DNA of 64,000 nt, taken from assembly GCA_950295325.1 (NCBI GenBank), contig OX485803.1, positions 45,957,554 to 46,021,553 on the forward strand, in the 5' to 3' direction. The notes under the pieces are model-generated. The model worked only from the letters and a program-made list of their open reading frames with translations. It made no database searches and was not told where the DNA came from. Numbering within the stretch: position 1 is the first letter of the stretch; every line of letters begins with the position of its first letter. Origin of the DNA: Polytrichum commune (taxonomy: Eukaryota > Streptophyta > Polytrichopsida > Polytrichales > Polytrichaceae). This document shows positions 13,668 through 23,147 of the stretch, piece after piece. Position numbers and translations under genes: made by a program.

Positions 13668-15310
13668 AGGGTGGTGTTGAGTGTCTAATCTGTGAGTAGT
13701 TCTTGTCTCATAATCTGCTTGATTTCCCTCAATAATGCGTCAATGTACATGGTGTTGTTGTTGTTAGGTGAATTTGACAATCCATCTCCTCTTTGGTGGG
13801 CTGCTTTGGGTGAGCTCCGTTGTGTCACGTACTTGGTATGGTCAATTCTTTGAACTTGGGCCACCTGAAGACGTGTTTGTGTGGTGGGAGAGTGTGGGCT
13901 CTCCGCTTGGCGATGTGTGTTGTTGGTGTCCCACTCTCCTTGGTAGGGTGGGAGGGGTGAAGCGTTGTATGAAGTCCTTGGATCCCCTTCTTGTTGGTGA
14001 GGAGTACTACTTTTCTTCCTAGTGACCAATTATGAGTTACACGAAGCCCGTTGCAGGTTTGGTCATTCTTGTCCCCCGCTTGGCCTTGGGCCAAAATGAC
14101 AACGTTTTTTCTGTCGACTGGTTGGTTTGATCCTTGGTGGGGGGTGTGTGGTGTCGTCAAGGTCTTAGGTATTGGTGTTTTGTCTGGAGGTTGTGATCGC
14201 ATGTTGTCAGATTCATTACGGTCATGTTTCACTGGCCCGGGTATGTGCCATTGATCTTGAGTGTTGGTTTGCAACTCTCCCAAGACACCAGTCGCTTCTC
14301 GCCTTCCCTGTATATGTCCCGAGGTCCATTGCTCCTTCTCAGGAGGGGAGATTAGTGGTTGTCGTCTAACATGATAGCTTGATGGGTGATGTAGTTGTCA
14401 AGGGCAACATTTCTTGGGACGGCTTGTCGGTCTAGTTGGGGCACGGGATTCCCCTTGTGTTGGGAGTTGGTTCTCCTTGGCTAAGTGATTTGTGTCTTCT
14501 TGCATAGCATGGCTTGTCAGTTTCACGAGGGTGTGTTGTGTGCCTAAGAGGGGCTTGTTGTGTGTGTGGTGTGTGGTAGATTGGCAAAGCTGCATCTGGC
14601 ACGTAGTGGCACCATCGCCCCTGGTGTTATGGTTGCTGCGTTGGTTTTTTTGTTGGGTTGTGTCTTGTGGTGCAATATTGCCCTCTTCCCAATTCTCAAT
14701 GATTTGAGGCTGATTGTTATAAGGTGTTGATGAAGAGGGTTGTTGATGTGGTGATGTAGGGGGTGGGTCATTGTGATTGGGCGGCTCTGGCGGTATCTGC
14801 AATTCTTCGCTCTTGCTCCTTATTGGTGGTCTCCAGTTAGCCCCTAGCTCCTGTAGAAATTTGTGGATGTGGTTTGGGAAGTCTGCCCTTGCTGTAAATT
14901 TTGCTTAAGGATCCGGGGATAAATAGCCAATTAATGCAAATAGGGGGGGATTTTCTAGGCTCCTAATTCCCTCGGGAGAAATTCTTGGTGAGGCGTAATG
15001 TTCCACTTAATCTCTATGCCGTTAGCTTTGCCAAGAATGTTGGTAGCAGTCCATATCTTTTGGAAACTTGCTATCACTTCTTGCCATTTTTCCTCGTTTC
15101 ATTTATGTCTAATGAGCTCTTTGTATGCTTCCATCGTACAATGGATTGTGTTTCTCCATGCATGTCATAGAACTGCTTCGAGTTGAAATATCTCATCATG
15201 GAATGCGTGTGCTAGTCGTTGACACCAAATGGACCATAGTAGTTGGGCACAAAATATGTCCCATGGGGTGTCCGCATTGATAGTGAAAGTTGTCGCAGTA
15301 TATATCCTAT
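13668..15310 (-). mobile_element. Minus-strand LINE fragment: zf-RVT-like region and Pro/Gln/Asn-rich tail
   Basis: Reading leftward from about 15290, the minus strand encodes TPWDIFCAQLLWSIWCQR, then a helical stretch containing HAWRNTIHCTMEAYKEL, with several stops. This resembles the Cys/Trp-containing C-terminal (zf-RVT-like) region of plant LINE reverse transcriptases. It is followed by a Pro/Gln/Asn/Thr-rich linker open at 14802-14398 and 14283-13685. No RT core is present here. The solo LTR at 12704-13667 interrupts the downstream end. Decay is clear from stops near 15170, 15115 and 14955. Family assignment is by motif resemblance from memory. Confidence 0.5.
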
Positions 15311-15710
15311 AACACTATATTCGGTATTGGAGACTTTTTGTTGATTATGAGACTATATAAGGATGCACATTTCAAAATTGGACCGGTAATGACGACTAAA
15401 AATCCCATATGTATAATGGTATGCTACTATTATTATACATAAAGGCATGGAAGTGAACAAAAATGTGAGGCATACATGAAAATAGTTGCGTATGAAAGAC
15501 AACTCGTTATGAATGGAAGGGAAGATGCGAAGAATGAATGGAAGTTGAATGAATTAATTGGGATTGAAATACAATTATAATGGAAATACCATCAATGTCT
15601 TGAGTAACTTGCAATAGCATAGAAAGTAAGCACTTAAATATGTTCTACACCTAAGCCCATTTAGGGAGTCCGTCCCACTAGTACGCTTCTAGTCACACTA
15701 GTCCGACCCA
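15311..15710. other. Short AT-rich spacer
   Basis: I see no feature here. It separates the LINE fragment from a GC-rich block and is compositionally distinct from both neighbours. Confidence 0.4.
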
Positions 15711-16424
15711 CTATTTTTTTTTTGCGGCTAAGTCCTTTTTTTTGGCAGCCTCCATGGCTCTAAAAATCTCAGGCCCACGACTGTATCCTTGTGTGTTGCC
15801 TGGACATGAATATGTGTCGTTCTTGCATGTTTCAGGACGCGCTCCCGAATTGTAAGAGGTGGTATTATAAGTAGAATGCGAGGGTGTTTGCGAAAGGGAA
15901 CGTCTTGCGCTTCTCCGGAGGGCCAGACAACGATCGGACTCGGAAGATGCGGCCCTGAGGGCGTGCCTATCCAAGGAGGACGTGGAGGAGGGCCGGGCAC
16001 CAAGCGAGCGGGTAGCCACCTGCGAAACAACGTCATAGGAAGATAAAAATAGGAATGGAGTGGGGAAAATAATGAGGGCGGTTTGGGATGGGCGCTCGTA
16101 AAGAGAACGGCACGCAAACGGAAGACAAGGGAAGCAAAAGTGGGAAAGGGGTTTAGGGTTGAGGAGGGCACCTTGGCTTTGGGGACGTCCATGCGGGGAA
16201 CGGTGGGAACGAGGGGGGCGTCGACGGGAGCATCCGGAGCCGATGGAACTATTGCACTGTTGGATGGCGGGGGGGAGTCGAGGCGTGGAGGGCCCACGAT
16301 GGCGGAGGACGTTGCGGGGGGAGGAACGGAGTCGGCGGGGGAGGTGTGGCAACGGGGGCCTTCCATGCGGAGACGCCGGCTCGGCCCGCGACGAGTGACG
16401 CCGTCGTCCTTAGAGGGCGAGAGG
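15711..16424 (-). pseudogene. GC-rich block with long overlapping frames, possible LINE 5' region relic
   Basis: Two minus-strand frames (15711-16352 and 15728-16657) and a plus-strand frame (16083-16610) all stay open because the DNA is very GC rich. The second and third continue into the LTR at 16425, so they cannot be intact genes as drawn. The minus-strand composition (Pro/Ser/Arg rich, starting near MEGPRCHTSPADS at about 16360) would fit the disordered start of a LINE first ORF, and the neighbouring minus-strand LINE relic makes that plausible. No diagnostic motif supports it. The gypsy 5' LTR inserted at its upstream edge. Confidence 0.25.
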
Positions 16425-17397
16425 TGTCGCGCACCTCTCCATGAGGAGTGGCCGAAACACCATGGGCACAAGGGGGACCCCGGAGTGACACCCGGGACTT
16501 GTGGCGCCATTGGTGAGAGGGCCCAAGTGATCCTAGTGTGGGTGAGGGCCCCGGGCGTTGGGAACGCCTCCCACCCACGAAGACTAGGAGGCACAAGGGT
16601 AAGACCATGAGCTATGCGTAGCTCATGGCGTGGTGATTCTAGAATGCTCAAGAACACCTCAATCGGAGGTGTGAGCTAGGAGTTATGGCCATTTGAGTGG
16701 GGCGCTGTCCCGGGACAGCGCCCTGCTACAGCAGTGCCTGGGAGTGATTCCCAGGACTGCCAAGGTTCAAACAGGCATAACTTCCTCAAGACTTGCTCGA
16801 ATGGAGCAAGTGAGGAGTCCATCGGCATCTACGTGAAGCGTAGATGAAGATGGAGTGGTTGGTTGTTATGATCAGACATCATACAAGGAAGTTATGATGG
16901 TCTGAAGCTGCTGGGGGGTTCTAGGCCCAGCAGCTAAAGGAAAATGTCCACTTGGCCCCAACTCTTGGTAGGGAGACAAGGTGTTGGTTGACGGTGGGGT
17001 AGGGGCCCCGCGTGAAGTCCTAGAGGCTTATATGGGTGAGGTGGTGTGGCCTCACCCACCCGAGGCCGAACGGCAAGGCCTCCATGGGCATTGGCCCATT
17101 GTGAGGCCATAGTTGCCTAGTATGGTTCGGGTTGTTGTAGTGTTGCTCCGGCAATGCGATGATCAACATGGGATTGGACTTCCATGGATGGAAGTCCACA
17201 TCTAGGAATGGGTTACCGATTAAGGGGTGAGTCCCGAAAGCAAAGTAGGAGGGTTGGTTCCCTCCTATGAACTATAAGGTCCGGGGTAGGAGGAGCTAAT
17301 CATTAGCATGGCGGAATGCGAATGGTTAGCGCTCGTAACCTTTGCTAGAATTGAAAATTGGCAAGATTGTGAAGGGGGGCTAGCAAGGGTTGCGACA
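16425..17397 (+). mobile_element. 5' LTR of a truncated Ty3/gypsy element
   Basis: This 973-bp sequence starts TGTCGCGCACC and ends GGTTGCGACA, giving the short inverted terminal repeat TGTCGC/GCGACA typical of LTRs. It is closely similar to the solo LTR at 12704-13667. It is followed after two bases by a primer-binding site complementary to initiator tRNA-Met, which fixes it as a 5' LTR in plus orientation. The matching 3' LTR is not in the window; the internal region is cut at about 20132 by the next element. Confidence 0.87.
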
Positions 17398-17399
17398 CT

Positions 17400-17419
17400 T
17401 GGTATCAGAGCAGGGTTCC
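17400..17419 (+). promoter_or_regulatory. Primer-binding site, initiator tRNA-Met type
   Basis: TGGTATCAGAGC followed by AGGGTT matches the complement of the 3' end of plant initiator tRNA-Met (TGGTATCAGAGCCAGG) with a small gap. It lies two bases after the LTR end, the expected position for priming minus-strand DNA synthesis. Confidence 0.85.
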
Positions 17420-20132
17420 AATTTTTGAGCTAGTACTTTGAGGGAAGCATGGCTATCAAATAAGCGGGTTGTGATGGTGACCCGGGGTTTCCAAAAGGTT
17501 GTGAGGCTCAAATTGGAACAAAGATCATGTGTTAATGTAATTTGACCATACCATTGGTTCTAATGACAATGGTGGGCATGATGGTGGATTTGGTAAGGAA
17601 AATGGTGGAGTCCTTTGAAAGGGCTCCCGCACACCTCAAAAAGCATTTGAGGCCTAGAATACCGAATGCACCCAAAACCTTGGAGGGCATTAATGTTGGA
17701 TTGAAATTCCAATTCCAAATGCTTGGAAGGTATTGATGTTGGAATGAAGTTGGTGGAAATGAGGCGTCCGGGCCTCTTAAGGCGTATATGCGCGCATTTC
17801 ACACCCAAATGAATAGTACATCTTTGATGAACGAGCTTTCTAAGAAATGCATCGTTTTAGGTGGGTTTCAAAAGCAGGTGGTGAATACCAAGTTCAAATT
17901 TCCAAAGTTTATTGAGGTTGTGGCGGGGATCATCAAAATTGCCATGAGCATCAAGGCCGATGACCCCATTAAGCAATTTGGCGGTGCGTTACAACAATGG
18001 ACGTTGAGGGGAGATAGGTTCCCCGCCAAATAATACTTGTGCCGCGAACCGAATGTAAGACGATGGCATTGTGGGCAAGGCTAGTAGCCTTAAGCCGAGG
18101 CCAAGTCTTTTGTACCTTGAGGCTCAAATGAATGGGAGAAATGTCTCACGTATTGATAAAGAGGCTACCACTTCTTCTTGAGCCCAAAACTCACAAGGGA
18201 GTTGGGGCTTGCCGATTGGTAGAGCGGGCAAGCCCACCAAGGGTGCGGTTTGGAAAGGGCGATCCGCATGAGACAAAGGAGGCCGCGATGCATGTAACCT
18301 TTCAATGTGGGACATTGGATTTTTGTCAAAATTTCACACCAAGTGAAATAGATAAAATGCATGTCATTGTGAAGGCCGCCTTCTTTGAAACTCACATGAT
18401 AGATGTGAGGTGCAAGCCGGTGTGCTTGCGGTGCATTATGATGTGTCATAATGGCAAAGAATTCAAGTTCAAATTAACAATGACTCCTATGGTAGGAGGA
18501 CCTAAGTTGAATTTGGTCTTAATGGACCGAATGAAAAAAAATAAAAAAATAAAAAAATAATGGTCGTGGTTCAATTGGAGCAACTCCAAGGAACGTATGG
18601 GGAGGCTAGGAAAGATGGCCCTCCCCCAAACAACATTGGTGTGATGTTGGTGAGATACAAGGATGTATTCACCAATGTGTTGCCCAAAAAAAAAATTACC
18701 GCCAAGGAGTGAAAAATAACTTTGCTCAATGAGAGATTGAGTTCTTGAGGTATGTGGTGACAAAGGAAGTTGGTGGACGAACATGAAGAATGTCAAGACA
18801 ATCCAAAAGGAGAATTGGCCCTTGATTCAAAAATGGCTTAGGTCATTTGTTGGCCTAGCCAATTAGTACCACCACTTCATTCGAGAGTTTTCTAAGGTTG
18901 CTAGGACCTTATTCAACTTATTGAAGAAAATGGCTATCCCAAAAGTGGGATGAGCCTTGTCACCAAGAATTTGGGGAGCTCAAAAACAAGTTCTCTTCGC
19001 CGCCCGTGCTTAAGTTCGCGGACTTTTGACAAACCTTTTGAGGTGCATACGGGGGCGAGTGACTTTACCATTGGTGGATGTTGATGCAAGATGGATGGCC
19101 ATTGTATATGAGAGCATGAAGCTCGATGGTTGTCCAACTTTGTGCGACTAGTGAAAGAAATGGATATCCCAAGAGTGGGTTGAGCCTTGTCTCCAAGTCT
19201 TTGGGGAGCTTAAGACTAAGTTCTCTTCGCCGCCCGTGCTCAAGTTTGCGAAATTTGACATACCTTTTGAGGTGCATACGGGGGCGAGTGACTTTAGCAT
19301 TGGCGGATGTTGATCCAAGATGGATGCCCATTGTATATGGGAGCATTAAGCTTAAAGGTTGTCAAACCTTGTGCGACTTGTGAAAGAAATGGCTATCCCA
19401 AGAGTGGGATGAGCCTTGCCACCAAGTCTTTGAGAAGCTTAAGAGCAAGTTCTCTTCGCCGCCCGTGCTCAAGTTCGCGGAGTTTGACAAACCTTTTGAG
19501 GTGCATACGGGGGCGAGTGACTTTACCATTGGCGGATGTTGAGGCAAGATGGATGGCCATGGCATATGAGAGCATGAAGCTCGATGGTTGTCCCACCTTG
19601 TGCGACTTGTGGAAGAAATGGCTATCCCAAGAGTGGGATGATGTTTGTCACGAGTCTTTGGGGAGCTTAAGGCCAAGTTCTCTTCGCCGCCCGTACTCAA
19701 GTTCGCGGAGCTTGACAAACCTTTTGAGGTGCATATGGGGGTGAATGATTTTGCCAATGGTGGATTATGTGTAAGATGGATGGCCATTGCATATGCGAGC
19801 ATGAAGCTCAATGGTTGTCAAAGAAGACAACCAACTCATGACAAAGAACTTCTTTGCGGTAGTGCATTGCTTGAAGATGTGGCGACACTAGTTGGGATCG
19901 CACAAAGTAAAGGTCTACAAGGACAATGTGTCCTAAAAGTATTTTGACATACAAGCGCAAGTGAGCGCCAAATCATTGCGTTGGCATGATAGCTTGGCGC
20001 TTATTAAGGTGGATTTGATCCACAAACCGGACCGTGGAAATGTGGTGCCGGATGTGCGAAGTAGACCGGAAGAGTTCCAAGCAATGAGAACCATCCAAAA
20101 GTTGTGGCTAATGTGTGCCGGCGAAGGAAACT
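17420..20132 (+). pseudogene. Ruined gag-pol region of the Ty3/gypsy element
   Basis: Fragments appear in gypsy order across changing frames. Gag-like pieces lie at 17542-18033. A protease-region relic spans 18124-18530 (LEAQMNGRNV before the lost DTG site, then CHNGKEFKFKLTMTPMVGG). A short linker follows (MLVRYKDVF near 18640). Then comes the end of the reverse transcriptase (FVGLANYYHHFIREFSK-like near 18850) and an RNase H region with PFEVHTGASDF-type and, after the tandem array, THDKELL...YKDNVSLKYF-type motifs, ending near 20130 with HKPDRGNVVPD. The RT catalytic core is missing, so an internal deletion has occurred. Stops and frameshifts are numerous and no product is expected. Order and motifs give the superfamily firmly. 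Confidence 0.8.
18925..19830 (+). repeat. Four tandem copies of a ~229-bp RNase H-connection segment
   Basis: The phrase TTCTCTTCGCCGCCCGT recurs at 18991, 19221, 19450 and 19678, a spacing of 230, 229 and 228 bp. Each unit runs from 'AAATGGCTATCCCAAGAGTGGGATGAGCC' type sequence (paraphrased; bases differ between copies) through the PFEVHTGASDF coding stretch to 'TTGTGCGACTTGTGAAAG'. The units differ by point changes and small indels, so the amplification is not brand-new. A single copy is the normal complement of a gypsy polyprotein. Confidence 0.88.
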
Positions 20133-23009
20133 TGTGATGCAAGATACGGGAGGGTAATTTAATTACCCCTGTGAACCCTTTGAGTGGTCCACCACTCTGC
20201 GGGATCACTTTTAGTTAGAATGTTAGCATTAAAAGTTAGAATTGATAGGGAATTTAGGGAAAATTAGTTCATTTAGCATTTAGCCTAGAAGAAGGAAGGT
20301 CAAAATGAAACTAAGTAGTGCTAGAAGATAGCAAAGTAGAAAAAATATGCTAGCTAGTAAAAACAACTAGCTAAGCAAATATTAGTAGATGCTAGCTATT
20401 AAGCAAATGTTAGTAAATGCTAGCTAAGCAAGTGTTAGTTTATTAGTTAGTGTGAGGCACACAAGACTATTAGAGGTGGTTTAGGTAAGAAGATAAAATC
20501 GGCTTGAAGACTTTTGAAGACAAAAAAGAAAGAGAGCAAGGGGGCTACTTGCCCACTTGCCCCCTTGCCAACTCGATGGCGGAAAAATTAGAAAGATTTC
20601 TAAAGGTTTTTTGTCGGAGCCACCTCGGCGAGAGGATGGCAACCTCAACCGGGAAAACCCCCGAGCCAAAATTTCGGGAAAGGGTTTGAAAAATGGATCC
20701 GGTGGAGGAGGGGTCCAACCCTTTTGTGAGAGGGTTTAAAAACCCCTCCTTCCACCTTGTAGCTCTCTCTCTTTCTCTAGTTTTTGGGCGAAGCCCTGCT
20801 TCAATGTAGTTAGGAAAAAATCCTTTAGCATGTATTCTCAATGGTCTAAAAGAAAGGCTTGAGAACCTCCTCTACTCTCTCTCTCCTAGTTAGGTTGTGT
20901 GTTTATTAACACACCAACAAAATTATTCCTTCTTTTGTAGAGGTAGGTTGGATGGTAGAGTTTTGAGTAGAGGCATTATAGACCTCATCTGCCAATGCCC
21001 TGAAGGCTTAGTTCAAAAGCTAGAACAAGATACTTATCATTTTTTCTCTTAGAGAGATTTCATATAGCTATCCATAGCCGTTTCCCATTTGTGATTTGGT
21101 TGAGATGACAATTAGTTATGGATTTTCAAAGATGGAGTAGAAAAACTGGGTGGTCTTGTGGGTAGCGGCTGCTGGATCAGACCTGCGAGCCCAATAGGAA
21201 TTTTAATTCCAAGAAATTATATTTTTCCCAAGTAGAACTTTTGTGTAGCTTTCCAAAATGGCTTAGAACATTTGATTTGAGCATGATTTGAATTAGATAT
21301 GAATTGTGCAAGATGGGACACATAGTTTGAGAACTTTTGGTTGACTGCTGCATTACAGAGGACCTGCTGGGTTCACTTCGGCTTACCTTTCTAATCACAT
21401 ATTTTTATCAAATATATCTTTTTAATATCTCTCCAGGGTCATATAGAACGTTTGATTTGACTAAGATTTGAATTAGATATGAATTGTTGAAGGCGAGATA
21501 CATAGTTTAAGCCTTCTTGATTGACTGTTGTGTTACAAGGAGTCCGCTGAATTTCTATTAGCTTAACCTGCTGATGTCATAATTTTTCTAGTTAGAGTTT
21601 GTTCATAGCTTTCCAATGGTATAAGGAAAGCCTAGATCCAAGTAGTAAGGAATGTGCTATGAATTCTTGAAGTTAGAAGGTAGATAGGTGGGTTGGAAGG
21701 GTCGGTTGAATCGACCTCACACTTCCAACCCTCATAACTTTTGCATTTCTTATCCGATTAGAGTGATTTTTAGATCATTGGAAAGATAATTTGGTGCACT
21801 AAGTATAAATATTATGCTTAGGATTAAATTACAGGGCAGAATAACACTTTATATTTTAATTGTTAACTAAGGTACGCTTACTACCAAACTAGTTACAAAG
21901 AAGGAGGCAAGGTCGACGCTCGGAAAGTGGAGCAAGGAAGGAGGTAGCGGTTCGGCCTACATCAAGCCCAAATCAACCGAGGAAAATTGAGGTAAATTAA
22001 CTAACCTTAAGCCTTCCATTTAGGATTGGAGGGAGCACGGCTAAGGTACGCATCTCTAAACCCACTCACCTATCTCGTAAGGTCAAGTGGCTCGACCACT
22101 TGACCGCCAAGGGAGTACCCAATTCCATTATTTTCGGGGCCCTTGGTATGTTTTGTGGTAGTAGCTTCATTTATTAGCAAGTTTCGTGTGTGGTAAGTCG
22201 GATTAATCACCGACACGACCACTCTGAATGTTGTTGGTGGAAAGGTGGGGTTAATGACCCGCGAATCCACTATTATGTTGTTGGCCCCATAGATTGGGAG
22301 TAATGGCCCCAATTTATGAAGATTGCGCAACAGGTTGAACCTACAGGTCGCCCGTCACCCTGGTCCCATTGAGTTGCATTTCGTGGTCTATCCAGTGTAA
22401 ACACATTTAACAATCAAAACATACAAAATAAATCGTAAACGCTTGTTGGCAAGAGACCCGAGGTAAGGGGTGATGCCTAATATGTTAATGTAGTAAGTTA
22501 GGACGTGCAAACAAAAGTAAGTAATTAAGAAGGAATTTGTGTGAAGGGTGGGACTTAGGCCAAATTCCCCCGCTTAGAAAACTAAATAGAACTAAATAAA
22601 GAAATAGGAAGAATTGAATGGTCCATCAAATTGTCGTTATTCCGTTCGTTGAGTTAGGGTGGTATGAGTCACACCCGGTTGGGTGTATCAGAACCATCCC
22701 AATTCACAAATTAGGATTGCCTTGGTTTCAAGGCTGGTGCGTCTGCGCGTAGAATAGGTTGTAGGTTAAGGTTAGAACTAGATATGAAATTGGTTAGTGG
22801 AGTTTAAAGCCACACTAGTAAAAAACTAAGGCCTAACCTCCGGAGGTACTACGACGCATATTTAATCTCCCTTAAAAATCTAACTACTCACGTTATACAC
22901 CTATCATCCGGGTTCGGCTTGGGCGCCTGCAAATGCAGGCCACCTTCACCGAAGGGCTTGTGTGATACTTTTAGGCTCCCTCGAAAGGGGGTGGCCCAAA
23001 AGTACCACA
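20133..23009 (+). mobile_element. LTR-like leader of a second gypsy-type element
   Basis: This stretch precedes a primer-site-like sequence and an intact gag, so most of it is probably a long 5' LTR. A candidate start is TGTGATGCAAG at 20133 and the end is ...AGTACCACA at 23009, giving TG...CA ends. A promoter-like TTTAAAAACCCCTCC followed by CT-rich sequence lies at about 20735-20790. No second copy of this sequence is in the window, so the left boundary and the LTR assignment are not proven. No gene is seen in it; frames at 20481-20841 and 22070-22330 look like chance. Confidence 0.45.
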
Positions 23010-23013
23010 TAAT

Positions 23014-23031
23014 TGGTGCGTCTGCTGGGAG
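23014..23031 (+). promoter_or_regulatory. Primer-binding-site-like sequence
   Basis: TGGTGCGTCTGCTGGGAG sits four bases after the presumed LTR end. It resembles the TGGCGCCGTCTGTGGGAA-type sequence that follows the 5' LTR in many plant Tat/Athila-lineage gypsy elements. The match is imperfect and from memory, so the tRNA is left unnamed. Confidence 0.5.
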
Positions 23032-23147
23032 GGTGGATGCCCCTGCCATGCTCGAATGATATTTCTTTGAGTACTTATACGTTTAGACTAAGAGAAGAAG
23101 AGTTTAGTCCAATAGAAATTAGTCATACGTCATGGGCCACTTGTGCT

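Noticed and set aside
15728-16657. 309-codon minus-strand frame
   Set aside because: It runs across the start of the 5' LTR at 16425 and two other long frames overlap it on both strands; GC-rich composition explains the openness.
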